This document shows, one piece after another, positions 8,730-17,700 of a stretch of DNA of 64,000 nt (positions are counted from its first letter, which is position 1; every line of letters begins with the position of its first letter). Origin of the DNA: Hyphomonadaceae bacterium (GTDB lineage: Bacteria; Pseudomonadota; Alphaproteobacteria; Caulobacterales; Hyphomonadaceae). A program made the translations under genes and the position numbers. The DNA lies in NCBI GenBank assembly GCA_022844345.1, contig JALHLU010000003.1:360502-424501 (forward strand). The letters are read 5' to 3'. Below the pieces are notes generated by a model. The model was not told the origin of the DNA. It saw only the letters and a program-made list of their open reading frames with translations, and did not search any database.

Positions 8730-9563
8730 ATGAAGGACGCTTCCGCAACGCTTGGGACCGCTTCGGCGCGCAAGGCGATTTCAAGCAGCGCCCTCAGCTT
8801 CAACGGCCATAGCATCTGGGCAATGTACCGCTTCCAGATGGTGCGCTTCTTTCGCACGATCGGCGAAAGCCTCGCTACGCCGGTGATTACGACTGCGCTC
8901 TACTTCGTGGTGTTCGGTTCCGCCATTGGCAGCCGCATGGCGCCCGTTGTGCCGGGCCTCGATTACGGCTCGTTCCTGGTGCCGGGCCTGATCATGCTGT
9001 CGATCTTCACCAACTCGATCTTCAACGCGAGTTTCGGCATCTATTTCCCGAAATTCACAGGCACGATCTACGAACTTCTCTCCGCGCCCGTCTCATACCT
9101 CGAAATTGTCATCGCGTTCGTGGGCGCAGCGGCGACCAAGTCGGTGATCCTTGGCCTCGTCATCCTCGCCACCGCCTACCTGTTCGTTCCGGTGCAGATC
9201 CTCCACCCGGTCGAGATGGTGGTGTTCCTCGTCCTGGTGTCGTTCGCCTTCAGCCTGTTCGGCTTCATCATTGGCATCTGGGCGGAAAGCTTCGAGCAGC
9301 TCAACTTCATCCCGATGCTCATTGTCACGCCCCTCACCTTCCTCGGCGGCGCGTTCTACACGATCGACATGCTGCCGAAGGACTGGCAGGGCATCGCCCA
9401 GCTGAACCCGGTGGTCCACCTGATCTCAGGCTATCGCTGGGCCTTCTTCGGGCTTGAGGGCGACAATGTCGCGATCAGCCTGGGCGTTACGTTCGCCTTC
9501 ATCCTGATCCTGCTGGGGATCGTCGCCTGGATTTTCAGGACCGGCTACCGCCTGCGGAGCTAG
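8730..9563 (+). CDS. ABC-2 type transporter permease (YadH-like)
   Basis: Membrane subunit partnering the ATPase encoded two genes upstream. The 277-residue protein starts with a cytoplasmic stretch of about 35 residues, then YRFQMVRFFRTIGESLATPV, the amphipathic entry helix of ABC-2 permeases, then six predicted membrane helices with the re-entrant G(A/G)FYTIDMLP-type segment between helices 5 and 6. AGGAGAAG lies upstream of the ATG. Homology to YadH/NodJ-type exporters is clear; whether it moves a lipid, glycan or small molecule is not. Confidence 0.88.
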   Translation: MKDASATLGTASARKAISSSALSFNGHSIWAMYRFQMVRFFRTIGESLATPVITTALYFVVFGSAIGSRMAPVVPGLDYGSFLVPGLIMLSIFTNSIFNASFGIYFPKFTGTIYELLSAPVSYLEIVIAFVGAAATKSVILGLVILATAYLFVPVQILHPVEMVVFLVLVSFAFSLFGFIIGIWAESFEQLNFIPMLIVTPLTFLGGAFYTIDMLPKDWQGIAQLNPVVHLISGYRWAFFGLEGDNVAISLGVTFAFILILLGIVAWIFRTGYRLRS

Positions 9564-9629
9564 AGGGCCGCGGCGAGATCAACAGGGCTCCCCCTTCATC
9601 CCTGGGCCAAAACCCTGTAGATCGCCGCC

Positions 9630-10556
9630 ATGACCGATACTGAACTCGCCGCGATCAATGCCCTGCAGGCCAGCGACGCCTTTTCGACGGCGCGTACGCT
9701 GTCGGAGGCGCTGCCCTATCTACAGCGCTACGATAACAAGACGGTGGTCATCAAATACGGCGGCCACGCCATGGAAAATGGCGAACTGGCGCATCTGTTC
9801 GCCAAGGACGTGGTGCTGCTCAAGCTGCTGGGGATCCACCCCGTGGTCGTCCACGGCGGCGGGCCGCAGATCGGCCGCATGCTCGACAAGCTGGGCATCG
9901 TGTCGCGTTTCGAGGATGGCCTCAGGGTCACGGACGCCGCCTCGATGGAGATCGTCGAGATGGTGCTGGCCGGCTCGATCAACAAATCCATCGTCCGGGC
10001 GATCAACGCAGCCGGCGGCAAGGCGGTCGGCCTCGCCGGGTCCGACGCAAACCTGATCACGGCGACAAAGGCTACGAAGACCAAGAGGGACCCTGATTCG
10101 AACATCGAACGGGTGGTCGACCTTGGTTTCGTTGGCGAACCGGACAAGGTCGACCCCTCGGTCCTCAACGCCCTGGCCCGCCAGGCGGAAGACGACTTCA
10201 TCCCGGTCGTTGCGCCCGTTGGCGTCGGACCAGAGGGGCAGAGCTTCAATATCAACGCAGATACAGCCGCAGGCGCAGTAGCCGGCGCCCTCAAGGCCAA
10301 GCGGGTGCTGTTCCTGACCGACGTCACCGGCGTGCTCGATAAATCGGGCAATCTCATCAAACAGTTGACCGTTTCGGAAGCGCGTGGACTGATTGCTGAT
10401 GGCACCGCCAAGGGCGGTATGATTCCCAAGCTTGAAACGGCTATCCAAGCGGTGGAAAAGGGAGTCGAGGCGGCCGTCATCCTGGACGGCCGGAAGCCTC
10501 ACGCCCTTCTGATGGAGCTATTCACCGAACATGGCGCGGGAACGCTGGTTTGCTAG
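9630..10556 (+). CDS. argB: Acetylglutamate kinase
   Basis: Second step of arginine synthesis: phosphorylation of N-acetyl-L-glutamate with ATP in the cytoplasm. Seen: [10 protein letters not shown] (phosphate binding), [14 protein letters not shown] (substrate loop), and the nucleotide-site segments [11 protein letters not shown] and [11 protein letters not shown]. At 308 residues with an N-terminal helix before the kinase core it resembles the arginine-inhibited hexameric class; feedback control is inferred from that, not shown. Its end overlaps the start of the next gene by 26 nt. Confidence 0.96.
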   Translation: MTDTELAAINALQASDAFSTARTLSEALPYLQRYDNKTVVIKYGGHAMENGELAHLFAKDVVLLKLLGIHPVVVHGGGPQIGRMLDKLGIVSRFEDGLRVTDAASMEIVEMVLAGSINKSIVRAINAAGGKAVGLAGSDANLITATKATKTKRDPDSNIERVVDLGFVGEPDKVDPSVLNALARQAEDDFIPVVAPVGVGPEGQSFNINADTAAGAVAGALKAKRVLFLTDVTGVLDKSGNLIKQLTVSEARGLIADGTAKGGMIPKLETAIQAVEKGVEAAVILDGRKPHALLMELFTEHGAGTLVC

Positions 10557-11577
10557 GAGTCTGCTGAAGCTGGCCGCATTGGCCACGTTTCTCGGCGTCC
10601 TTGTAATCCCCTCCTCCGCCCAGGGCGGACAGAATGGCTGGCGGCTGTGCAACCGGACCAGCTACGTCATCGAGGCGGCGACCGGCCGTCCGGAGGCCGA
10701 CGATGTCATCGTCGAAGGCTGGACGCGGCTAAGGCCAGGCGATTGCGAGATCGCGGTGGAGGGCCCAATCCAGGACGGCGCGCACTTCGTCTATGCCCGT
10801 TCATCCAAGGCGCATCGCGGAGGCCAGAGCTGGTCCGGCAAGACACCGTTGTGCGTCGACGTCGCCGGCTCCTTCGCCATCGAGAATCCGTCCTCGTGTG
10901 AATCGATGGGCCTGGAAGAACGGGGGTTTGTCGCTGTCCGCTTCGAGGGCGGTGGCGGCGGCACCATGACCTTCACCGAGACCGAGCTTTACAACAAGGG
11001 ATCCCAGTCGCCCCAGAACGCCGGCATCCAACGCCTGCTGAACGACGCCGGCATCTTCCAGGATGTGGTCGACGGCATCCTGGGCCGCGAAAGCCGCGCA
11101 GCCATCGCAGCCTTCCTCGCGGAACAGAAATTGCCCTCGACGGCGCCCATCCAGAGGATCATCGACGAACTTGAGAGCGTCGCCAACCGCCGCGCACGGC
11201 AGGTGGGGATGGAGCTTTGCAACCGCACCGGCAACCGCATCCTCGCCGCCATGGCGCGCAGCCGCCCCGACGGGCTGGAATCGCGCGGTTGGTGGATGCT
11301 GGATGCAAACCAGTGCGTGCGCGCCGTGGACGAAAACCTGATCACCGCGCCCCACTATGTGTTTGCCGAGATGTGGACAGAAGACGGTGTCCGGACGCTG
11401 ACAGGCGCCGCCACCGTGTTTTGCACGTCGCGCTCGCAATTCGCGATTCTGGGAAACGAGAGCTGCGAAGCGCGCCGCTACCGGCCGGAGCGGTTCGTCG
11501 AAACCGCCCCGCCAGAGGACGGCAAACTGGTCTACGAATTCTTCGATAGCGCGTTTGGCCAAGCCAAGGCGCCCTGA
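10531..11577 (+). CDS. Exported protein with two DUF1036 domains and a PGB-like linker
   Basis: A 348-residue secreted protein with a signal peptide ending near Ala30. Two copies of DUF1036 are visible, each opening with a Cys-Asn-Arg-Thr motif (WRLCNRT near residue 38, MELCNRT near 228) and containing the EGW/RGW and pGDC/NQC signatures. Between them, around 160-205, [20 protein letters not shown] looks like a peptidoglycan-binding-type helical repeat. DUF1036 has no established biochemical function. The ATG lies inside argB, a 26-nt overlap, so translation is probably coupled; no later start leaves a complete signal peptide. Confidence 0.82.
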   Translation: MARERWFARSLLKLAALATFLGVLVIPSSAQGGQNGWRLCNRTSYVIEAATGRPEADDVIVEGWTRLRPGDCEIAVEGPIQDGAHFVYARSSKAHRGGQSWSGKTPLCVDVAGSFAIENPSSCESMGLEERGFVAVRFEGGGGGTMTFTETELYNKGSQSPQNAGIQRLLNDAGIFQDVVDGILGRESRAAIAAFLAEQKLPSTAPIQRIIDELESVANRRARQVGMELCNRTGNRILAAMARSRPDGLESRGWWMLDANQCVRAVDENLITAPHYVFAEMWTEDGVRTLTGAATVFCTSRSQFAILGNESCEARRYRPERFVETAPPEDGKLVYEFFDSAFGQAKAP

Positions 11578-11707
11578 CGACCTTGATTCCCCAGTGGAGG
11601 CCGGCCCCGCTCGCCCCCTGCGGGCGCGGCGCGTGGCCACACGGAATCCGTTTGGCTCTGGGGTCAGGACAAGGTAATCCCGCCGTGCATTAGTCGGGAG
11701 AGCAGCC

Positions 11708-12559
11708 ATGTCGGATACGGGGCTGGAAGCGACCATCAACGCGGCGTGGGAAGAACGCACCTCCCTCTCGGCCGGCACGCAGGGGCCCGTGCGCGACGCC
11801 GTCGAGGAAGCGCTGGCCGCGCTCGATTCCGGCGCAATGCGTGTCGCCCAGAAGGATGCCTCGGGCGCCTGGAGCGTCAATCAGTGGCTGAAGAAGGCTG
11901 TGCTGCTGTCCTTCCGTCTCAATCCAAACCGGTCGATGGGCCTCCCAGGCCAGCAGCCAGGTCCCTACTACGACAAGGTACCGACCAAATTCGAAAGCTG
12001 GACAGACGCACAGTTCTCAGCCGCTGGTTTTCGCGCAGTTCCCGGCGCCATCGTTCGCCGCGGCGCATTCGTCGCGAAGGACGCGGTGCTGATGCCCTCC
12101 TTCGTCAATATTGGCGCTTATGTCGGCGAAGGCACGATGGTGGACACCTGGACCACAGTCGGCTCATGCGCCCAGATCGGCAAGCATTGCCACCTCTCCG
12201 GTGGCGTCGGCATCGGCGGCGTGCTGGAACCGCTGCAGGCCAACCCGGTTATCATCGAGGACAACTGCTTCGTCGGCGCCCGCTCCGAAGTCGCTGAAGG
12301 CGTCATCGTGCGCGAGGGCTCCGTCATCGGAATGGGCGTCTATCTCGGCCAGTCCACCCCGATCGTGAACCGCGCAACGGGCGAAACGCTGTACGGCGAA
12401 GTGCCGCCCTACTCCGTCGTCGTCGCCGGCAACCGCCCGGGCTCGCAGCCCATGCCCGGCCAGAACTGGACGCCTTCGCTCTACTGCGCGGTGATCGTGA
12501 AGCAGGTCGACGCCGGCACGCGCTCCAAGACCTCGGTCAACGAACTGTTGCGCGCATGA
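11708..12559 (+). CDS. dapD: Tetrahydrodipicolinate N-succinyltransferase
   Basis: Succinylase-branch enzyme of lysine and diaminopimelate synthesis, transferring succinyl from succinyl-CoA to tetrahydrodipicolinate. The left-handed beta helix hexapeptide repeats are obvious from about residue 125 ([20 protein letters not shown], then [14 protein letters not shown]) and the conserved FVGARSEV segment follows. 283 residues is normal for the family. GGGAGAGCAGCC precedes the ATG. It overlaps the following DUF3052 gene by 4 nt (ATGA). Confidence 0.96.
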   Translation: MSDTGLEATINAAWEERTSLSAGTQGPVRDAVEEALAALDSGAMRVAQKDASGAWSVNQWLKKAVLLSFRLNPNRSMGLPGQQPGPYYDKVPTKFESWTDAQFSAAGFRAVPGAIVRRGAFVAKDAVLMPSFVNIGAYVGEGTMVDTWTTVGSCAQIGKHCHLSGGVGIGGVLEPLQANPVIIEDNCFVGARSEVAEGVIVREGSVIGMGVYLGQSTPIVNRATGETLYGEVPPYSVVVAGNRPGSQPMPGQNWTPSLYCAVIVKQVDAGTRSKTSVNELLRA

Positions 12560-13023
12560 TGGCCACGATGCTCAAGAAATCCGCCTCCAAGAAGTCTGCC
12601 GCGAAGCAGGCCTCTCCTTCGGCGGCTGCCGGCTATTCCGGAAAGAGCCTGATCCAGAAGCTGGGCCTCAAGGACGGCGACAAGGCGATCGTGATTGCCC
12701 CGCCCGCAAACTATGCAAAACTCACCAGCGGAGCCGCCATCGGCCAGCGAAACGCCGCCCCGGCCGCCGGCGCATTCGATTTCATCCACTTGTTCGCGCC
12801 GGACGCCGCAACGCTCGCCGTCAAGCTGCGCAAGCTTGAGCCGCGCCTGGCCGATGGCGGCATGCTGTGGGTGTCCTGGCCCAAGAAATCCTCGAAGCTC
12901 TTTCGCGATCTCACCGAGGATGGCATCCGAACCGCCTGCCTTCCGATGGGCCTTGTCGATGTGAAGGTCTGCGCAGTCGATGCCGACTGGTCCGGCCTCA
13001 AGTTGATGCGCCGCAAGGCATGA
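12556..13023 (+). CDS. DUF3052 family protein
   Basis: A 155-residue cytoplasmic protein with a Lys/Ala-rich head (about 25 residues) and a DUF3052 domain, recognised by [18 protein letters not shown] and the closing [19 protein letters not shown]. The family has no assigned function; members are small alpha/beta proteins. It is sandwiched by 4-nt overlaps between dapD and the SpoU methyltransferase gene, so all three should be cotranscribed and translationally coupled. Confidence 0.8.
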   Translation: MMATMLKKSASKKSAAKQASPSAAAGYSGKSLIQKLGLKDGDKAIVIAPPANYAKLTSGAAIGQRNAAPAAGAFDFIHLFAPDAATLAVKLRKLEPRLADGGMLWVSWPKKSSKLFRDLTEDGIRTACLPMGLVDVKVCAVDADWSGLKLMRRKA

Positions 13024-13826
13024 TCATACGCGTCGCGGCGGCCGATGATCTTCGTCTCGCTCCCTATCGCGCCCTAAAGGACAACGAGATCGCCCGCGGC
13101 GCCGACGGTTTCATCGTCGAAGGCGCAATCGCGCTCGAGCGCCTGATCCAGGCCGGCCGGTTTCCGCTCATTTCCCTCTTCCTGTCCGAAATCGCCGCCG
13201 AACGCCTGGCCCCGCTGCTCGCCCGAGTTGATCCCGCTGTTCCGATTTATGTCGCGCCTCAGCCTGCGATGGATGACGTTGTCGGCTACAATATCCATCG
13301 CGGCGTCCTTGCGCTTGCCGGACGCCAACCCGTTCACGACGCAGCACAGCTGCTGGGACAGCACGGTGGTACACCGCTCACCGTGCTCGTGCTGATCGGC
13401 CTTTCCAACCACGACAATGTCGGCGCTTGCTTTCGGAATGCCGCCGCGCTCGGCGCAGACCTTGTCCTGCTGGACGCAACCAGCTGTGATCCGCTTTACC
13501 GCAAGGCCATCCGCGTTTCCTCCGGCGCTGCACTCTCCCTGCCTTTCGCACACGGCGGAACTGACGAAGAGCTGATCTCGTTGCTCGGCCCACAGGGCAT
13601 CGAATGCTGGGCGCTGACGCCTTCGGCCGGAGCGACACTTGCGACTGTGACGCCCCCGGCGCGGCTAGCACTGGTGCTCGGCGCGGAAGGGCCAGGACTG
13701 CCAGAGACGCTTATGCAGCGCTGTCGCCGCGTTTCGATCCCGATGGCTGCGGGGATGGATAGCCTCAATGTCGCCACGGCCGGCGCCATCGCTCTCGCCC
13801 ACGTGATGGCTGGCCGCGGCGGTTGA
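13020..13826 (+). CDS. TrmH/SpoU family RNA methyltransferase
   Basis: A 268-residue SPOUT-fold methyltransferase that 2'-O-methylates tRNA or rRNA. An N-terminal substrate-binding domain (residues 1-110) is followed by the knotted catalytic domain with motif 1 GLSNHDNVGACFRNAAALGA, motif 2 LVLGAEGPGLP and motif 3 IPMAAGMDSLNVATAGAIAL. These motifs are all intact. ATG 13020 overlaps the DUF3052 stop (ATGA). The target nucleotide cannot be read from sequence. Confidence 0.9.
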   Translation: MIIRVAAADDLRLAPYRALKDNEIARGADGFIVEGAIALERLIQAGRFPLISLFLSEIAAERLAPLLARVDPAVPIYVAPQPAMDDVVGYNIHRGVLALAGRQPVHDAAQLLGQHGGTPLTVLVLIGLSNHDNVGACFRNAAALGADLVLLDATSCDPLYRKAIRVSSGAALSLPFAHGGTDEELISLLGPQGIECWALTPSAGATLATVTPPARLALVLGAEGPGLPETLMQRCRRVSIPMAAGMDSLNVATAGAIALAHVMAGRGG

Positions 13827-13877
13827 CACGCTCCGCCTGTCTCACCAACGTCTGGGACACCGTCTGCCGAGAGCCGT

Positions 13878-14378
13878 ATGGAGTTTTCCTTGCTGCGCTT
13901 CCTGTCCGCGTCACTTGCTGTTCTCGTGGCCGCCGCATGCACACCCGCCACGGAAGATGCCCCCGCTGGCGCGGATGTGGCCACGCCGCGCAACCCCTTC
14001 TTCGGCGCCTGGGAAGTCACCCACGCGCGCATCGCGCCCTGGTGGAAAGGGCCGGGAGAAGAACCGGCGGCTGACCCCGGCTTCACGCGCTTCACGCTGC
14101 AGGCGGATGCATCCTCCGGTCCGCCGCTGCTGACATGCGACGACCCGCAGTATTCGACCAACATCATGCCCGCCCGCAGCCTGTTCCAGGGAAACCTTCC
14201 CGATCCGGCCATTGACGCCGCCGCGCTCGGCTTCAGGTCGCCGGACATCACCGTCCTGTCTTTCACCTGCCAGTCTGGAACTGCGGATATCTCGGTCGAT
14301 TTCGCGATGCTGGACGATGGGCAGATCCTGCTCGGCCTCGACAACGTGATCTACACGTTCCAGCGTACGGGTAGCTGA
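13878..14378 (+). CDS. Unrecognised lipoprotein
   Basis: A 166-residue protein with a lipoprotein signal (VLVAAAC, Cys21). The mature part starts NPFFGAWEVTHARIAPWW and looks like an all-beta domain of about 125 residues with two further Cys (LLTCDD and SFTCQS), possibly a disulfide. The opening 'FGAWEV' pattern resembles small barrel domains but I do not recognise the family. It is 51 nt after the SpoU gene and could be read through. Confidence 0.65.
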   Translation: MEFSLLRFLSASLAVLVAAACTPATEDAPAGADVATPRNPFFGAWEVTHARIAPWWKGPGEEPAADPGFTRFTLQADASSGPPLLTCDDPQYSTNIMPARSLFQGNLPDPAIDAAALGFRSPDITVLSFTCQSGTADISVDFAMLDDGQILLGLDNVIYTFQRTGS

Positions 14379-14391
14379 CGCGCAGGCGGCG

Positions 14392-14406
14392 TTAACCTTC
14401 CGCTAA
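14392..14406. promoter_or_regulatory. Candidate CtrA box upstream of the epimerase-like gene
   Basis: TTAA-ccttccg-CTAA matches the alphaproteobacterial cell-cycle regulator CtrA consensus TTAA-N7-TTAA with one mismatch. It lies 41 nt before the ATG at 14448, about where a promoter should be. A second GTTAAC is at 14424. A single near-match is weak evidence on its own. Confidence 0.3.
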
Positions 14407-14447
14407 CCAAGAACCCTCCACACGTTAACGATTGGAGGCTGGGACAC

Positions 14448-15422
14448 ATGCGCGTCCTCGTGACTGGCGGTTGCGGATTTGTCGGCTCGGCAGTCGTGCG
14501 CCTCGCTGTCGAGCGTGGCGACAACGTTCTCAACATCGACCGCCGCCGCAAGTCCAATCCAGCTCCCTCCCTCGGGCCCATCGGAAACCGCGAAGGCTAT
14601 GCACGACTGGAAGCCAGCGTGACCGACCGCGCCCTCATGCGCGCGGTTGTCCGTGAGTTTGGTCCCGACGCCATCATCCACCTGGCCGCCCCCGAAGCCG
14701 AAGATCCCGCAGCGCTGCTGGATGGCGAAATCGGCGGAGCGTTTTCCATTCTCGAAGCAGCGCGCGGCTGGTTCGAGAGCGCGCCCGATATCGTGCGCGC
14801 GCGCTTTCGCCTGGTGCACCTCGAACACGCGGAATCGGACATCCCCGAGCAACTGTCGCCTGCCCACGCCGTAAAGGGCGCCGCTTCCAGCCTCGTCGAA
14901 CGCTGGTCGCGTGCAACCGGCCTGCCCGTCATCACCTGCGTGGCTGGTGAGGCTTTCGGTCCCTGGCAGCCGCGTCACTCCCTGTTATCGCGGCTGATGG
15001 CGTCGCTGATGCACGATCAGCCCTTTGCATTGCCCGACGCTGGCGAGACAGTTCGCGACTGGCTGCCAATTCGCGACCTGGCTGAGGCCTTGCTCGCCGC
15101 GGCGGGCGCCCCCAACGCCAATGGACGTATTGATGTCTCGGTCGGAGCTGAACGGCGCGACATCGACATTGCTGAATCGATCTGTGGCTTGCTGGACGAA
15201 CGCTTGCCGCGTCCCTCGGGCGCTGCAAGATCCTCCCTGCTGAAGACAGAGGGCGACGCCCGCTCCGCCCTGTCCAGCCCGATGCTGGATGCCGGCGAGG
15301 CCGAGCGCCTGTTGGGCGTGCAGCCGCACGGGTTCCACACAGGGCTCGACCGCCTGCTGTCATGGACCATCGCCTCATATGAGGCTTCCCGTGCGCGAGC
15401 CATGGCCGTGGCCGCAGAATAG
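14448..15422 (+). CDS. NAD(P)-binding epimerase/dehydratase-like protein lacking catalytic residues
   Basis: A 324-residue extended-SDR protein resembling dTDP-glucose 4,6-dehydratase. The nucleotide motif GGCGFVG (residues 7-13) and the C-terminal VRDWLPIRDLAEALL segment are intact. But the active site is not: where RfbB-type enzymes have S-T-D-E, this has HLEHAES (124-130), and the Tyr of YxxxK is Ala139 (AHAVK, Lys143 kept). It should bind a nucleotide but probably cannot do the usual chemistry. GGAGG lies 10 nt before the ATG, and a CtrA-like box lies further up. Role unknown; it may be a regulatory or structural pseudoenzyme. Confidence 0.8.
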   Translation: MRVLVTGGCGFVGSAVVRLAVERGDNVLNIDRRRKSNPAPSLGPIGNREGYARLEASVTDRALMRAVVREFGPDAIIHLAAPEAEDPAALLDGEIGGAFSILEAARGWFESAPDIVRARFRLVHLEHAESDIPEQLSPAHAVKGAASSLVERWSRATGLPVITCVAGEAFGPWQPRHSLLSRLMASLMHDQPFALPDAGETVRDWLPIRDLAEALLAAAGAPNANGRIDVSVGAERRDIDIAESICGLLDERLPRPSGAARSSLLKTEGDARSALSSPMLDAGEAERLLGVQPHGFHTGLDRLLSWTIASYEASRARAMAVAAE

Positions 15423-15521
15423 CGATCCCCTTCACACGACGGTGACAGGCTCCGGCTTGCAACCGGAGGATGTAGGGATACGCTCGGTCGCAGAGAGACG
15501 AGAATCTCCGGGGAGGAAACA

Positions 15522-17594
15522 ATGGCCGCAGGTCGCGCTTTGGCGCTGGCGTTAGCCATGGGCATGCTCGCATCGGCCTGCGCCCCACGGCCCGGCGAAG
15601 CGGTTGCCGCCGAACACGGCGCTGAGGCCGCCGCCGTCCATCCCGGGGAAGCCGCCTATGAGCAATGGTGCGCTTCGTGCCACGACAACGGAGCTGAAAC
15701 CGGCGCGCCCTCGCTCGCTGCGATCCGCACGCTCAACCGCGCAACCGTGAAGTATGCGCTCGAACTTGGCTACATGAGCCAGCTCGCCACCGATGTGCCG
15801 AAGGAAGAGCTGGCGCAGCTGATCGACTGGATCCCGAGCGCCGAGGGCGTCAACGACACATGGATAGAGGCGGCGCGCTGCCCCGTGAAGGCGCGGGAAG
15901 TAAGGCTTGATGGCGCGCCTCGCATCTCGACCACGTTCGGCGTCACCAACGATGCAACACGCGCGCAATCAGCGGAAGCGACCGGGATCAGCGCGGAGCA
16001 GATGAAGGACCTTGAAGTCGCGTGGGTCGCCGCCTTCCCGCAGACGCCGACCATGCGCTCGCAACCGGTCATCGTGGGCGACACGATCTTTGTCGCCGCG
16101 ACCGATTCAGGCCGGCTCTATGCCCTCGACACCAACACGGGCTGCGTGAAGTGGCACTACGTGTCGGACATGACGCTGCGCTCCTCGCTCACCTTCGCCG
16201 AGATGGCGCGCGGCAAGGGCGCGATCGTGATGGGGGACGCTGCCGGAAAGGTGCACGCCGTCGATGCACAGACCGGCCGCGCACTGTGGGTTACGGACGT
16301 CAAGATGAACAGCCTCAACCGCATCACCGGCGCACCGGTGGTTCACAATGGCAAGGTTCTGGCGCCGATCTCGGTCATTGAGTCCAACTTCCCGCCGGAC
16401 GATGGCTATGAATGCTGCAAGGGTCAGGGCGCCGTCGTGGCGCTTGATCTGGCGAGCGGCGAGAAGCTCTGGCTTGGCCGCACGATCAATGAAGACGCAA
16501 AGCCAACCCGTCTCGGCCGCACCGGCACGCAACAATGGGGCCCGGCGGGCGCAATGGTCTGGTCGACACCGACCATCGATCCCAAACGCAACCTCGTCAT
16601 CATCGGCACGGGCGAGAACCTGTCCTGGCCGGCAACGGAAACCTCCGACGCAATCATCGCATACGACATCGATACGGGCGAGCGCCGCTGGGTCTTCCAG
16701 GCCACCAAGGCGGATATCTGGAACAGCGCTTGCGGAAGGCGCGGCGCAAACTGCGACTGGCCGGGCGAGTATCACAGCCCCGACCATGATTTCGGCGCCA
16801 CCTCGATGCTGGTGACCACCGGCAACGGAACCGAGCTGATCATCGCCGGCCAGAAATCGGGCGTGGTCTGGGCGCTCAATCCCGACACTGGCCAGCTCGT
16901 CTGGTCGAACAAGATCGGCCGCGGCTCGGCAATGGGCGGCGTTCACTGGGGTATGGCCTACGACGACGCTTCGGAGATGATCTTCGCGCCGATGAACGAT
17001 CCTTCGGCCATGCCGGAAAATCCCAACACAGGCCCCGGCATCCACGCGCTCAATGCTTCAACAGGCGCAATCGCGTGGTCCTACAAGACCAATGCGCGCG
17101 ACTGCGGTGAAGACATTCCCGCGGCCATGGCGAACCAGCCGGCGCCGGAATGGCGCCTTGTGCCGATCGCCGCGCCGATCCTGCCGCCGCCGCCACGCAT
17201 CACGCAAGCGCCTGTTCAGGCGCCAGCTGCGCCGCGCGCCGTCCCCACAGAAGGCGCATCACGGTCGCCAGCCAGCGCGCCGGCGTCCGCGCCGCGCGCG
17301 CGCTGCCGCCTCGGCATGTCGCCCGCCCCGCTGGTGATCGATGGAGCCGTTATCACGGGGACATCACAGGGCATGTTACGTGTTTTCGATGGCGCAACCG
17401 GCGCGGTCCTGTTCGAGTACATGACTAACCGCGCCTTCCCGGAGACCGTCACGGGCATTGCCGGCCAGGGCGGCAGCCTCGATTCTGCCCCCTATATCGC
17501 GGGTGATGGCGCGCTCTTTGTCCAATCCGGATACGCCCGCTTCGGCCAACCGCCGGGCAATGTGCTGATCGCGTTCCGGCCGAAAACGCACTGA
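15522..17594 (+). CDS. Cytochrome c-PQQ quinoprotein lipoprotein (polyvinyl alcohol dehydrogenase-like)
   Basis: A 690-residue envelope protein. Order: lipoprotein signal (LASAC, Cys20); cytochrome c domain with CASCH (Cys50, Cys53, His54) and a likely Met ligand in GYMSQ; then a PQQ beta-propeller from about residue 155 (repeats such as LYALDTNTGCVKW, VVALDLASGEKLW, VWALNPDTGQLVW). An adjacent Cys pair lies in YECCKG. Near residues 545-595 a Pro/Ala-rich insert interrupts the propeller. The layout fits PQQ-dependent dehydrogenases related to polyvinyl alcohol dehydrogenase, which pass electrons from an alcohol to haem. Substrate unknown; no PQQ synthesis genes are in the window. GGGGAGG gives a good ribosome site. 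Confidence 0.85.
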   Translation: MAAGRALALALAMGMLASACAPRPGEAVAAEHGAEAAAVHPGEAAYEQWCASCHDNGAETGAPSLAAIRTLNRATVKYALELGYMSQLATDVPKEELAQLIDWIPSAEGVNDTWIEAARCPVKAREVRLDGAPRISTTFGVTNDATRAQSAEATGISAEQMKDLEVAWVAAFPQTPTMRSQPVIVGDTIFVAATDSGRLYALDTNTGCVKWHYVSDMTLRSSLTFAEMARGKGAIVMGDAAGKVHAVDAQTGRALWVTDVKMNSLNRITGAPVVHNGKVLAPISVIESNFPPDDGYECCKGQGAVVALDLASGEKLWLGRTINEDAKPTRLGRTGTQQWGPAGAMVWSTPTIDPKRNLVIIGTGENLSWPATETSDAIIAYDIDTGERRWVFQATKADIWNSACGRRGANCDWPGEYHSPDHDFGATSMLVTTGNGTELIIAGQKSGVVWALNPDTGQLVWSNKIGRGSAMGGVHWGMAYDDASEMIFAPMNDPSAMPENPNTGPGIHALNASTGAIAWSYKTNARDCGEDIPAAMANQPAPEWRLVPIAAPILPPPPRITQAPVQAPAAPRAVPTEGASRSPASAPASAPRARCRLGMSPAPLVIDGAVITGTSQGMLRVFDGATGAVLFEYMTNRAFPETVTGIAGQGGSLDSAPYIAGDGALFVQSGYARFGQPPGNVLIAFRPKTH

Positions 17595-17700
17595 TCCGGG
17601 CGCCCTTTGCCGAACGGCCTGGGGTCGTCACAAAAGGCTTGGCTTCCGTGATCGCCGAGGGCACGTTCGCCGCAAAGCATTCGCAGGGGACTGCCAGACC

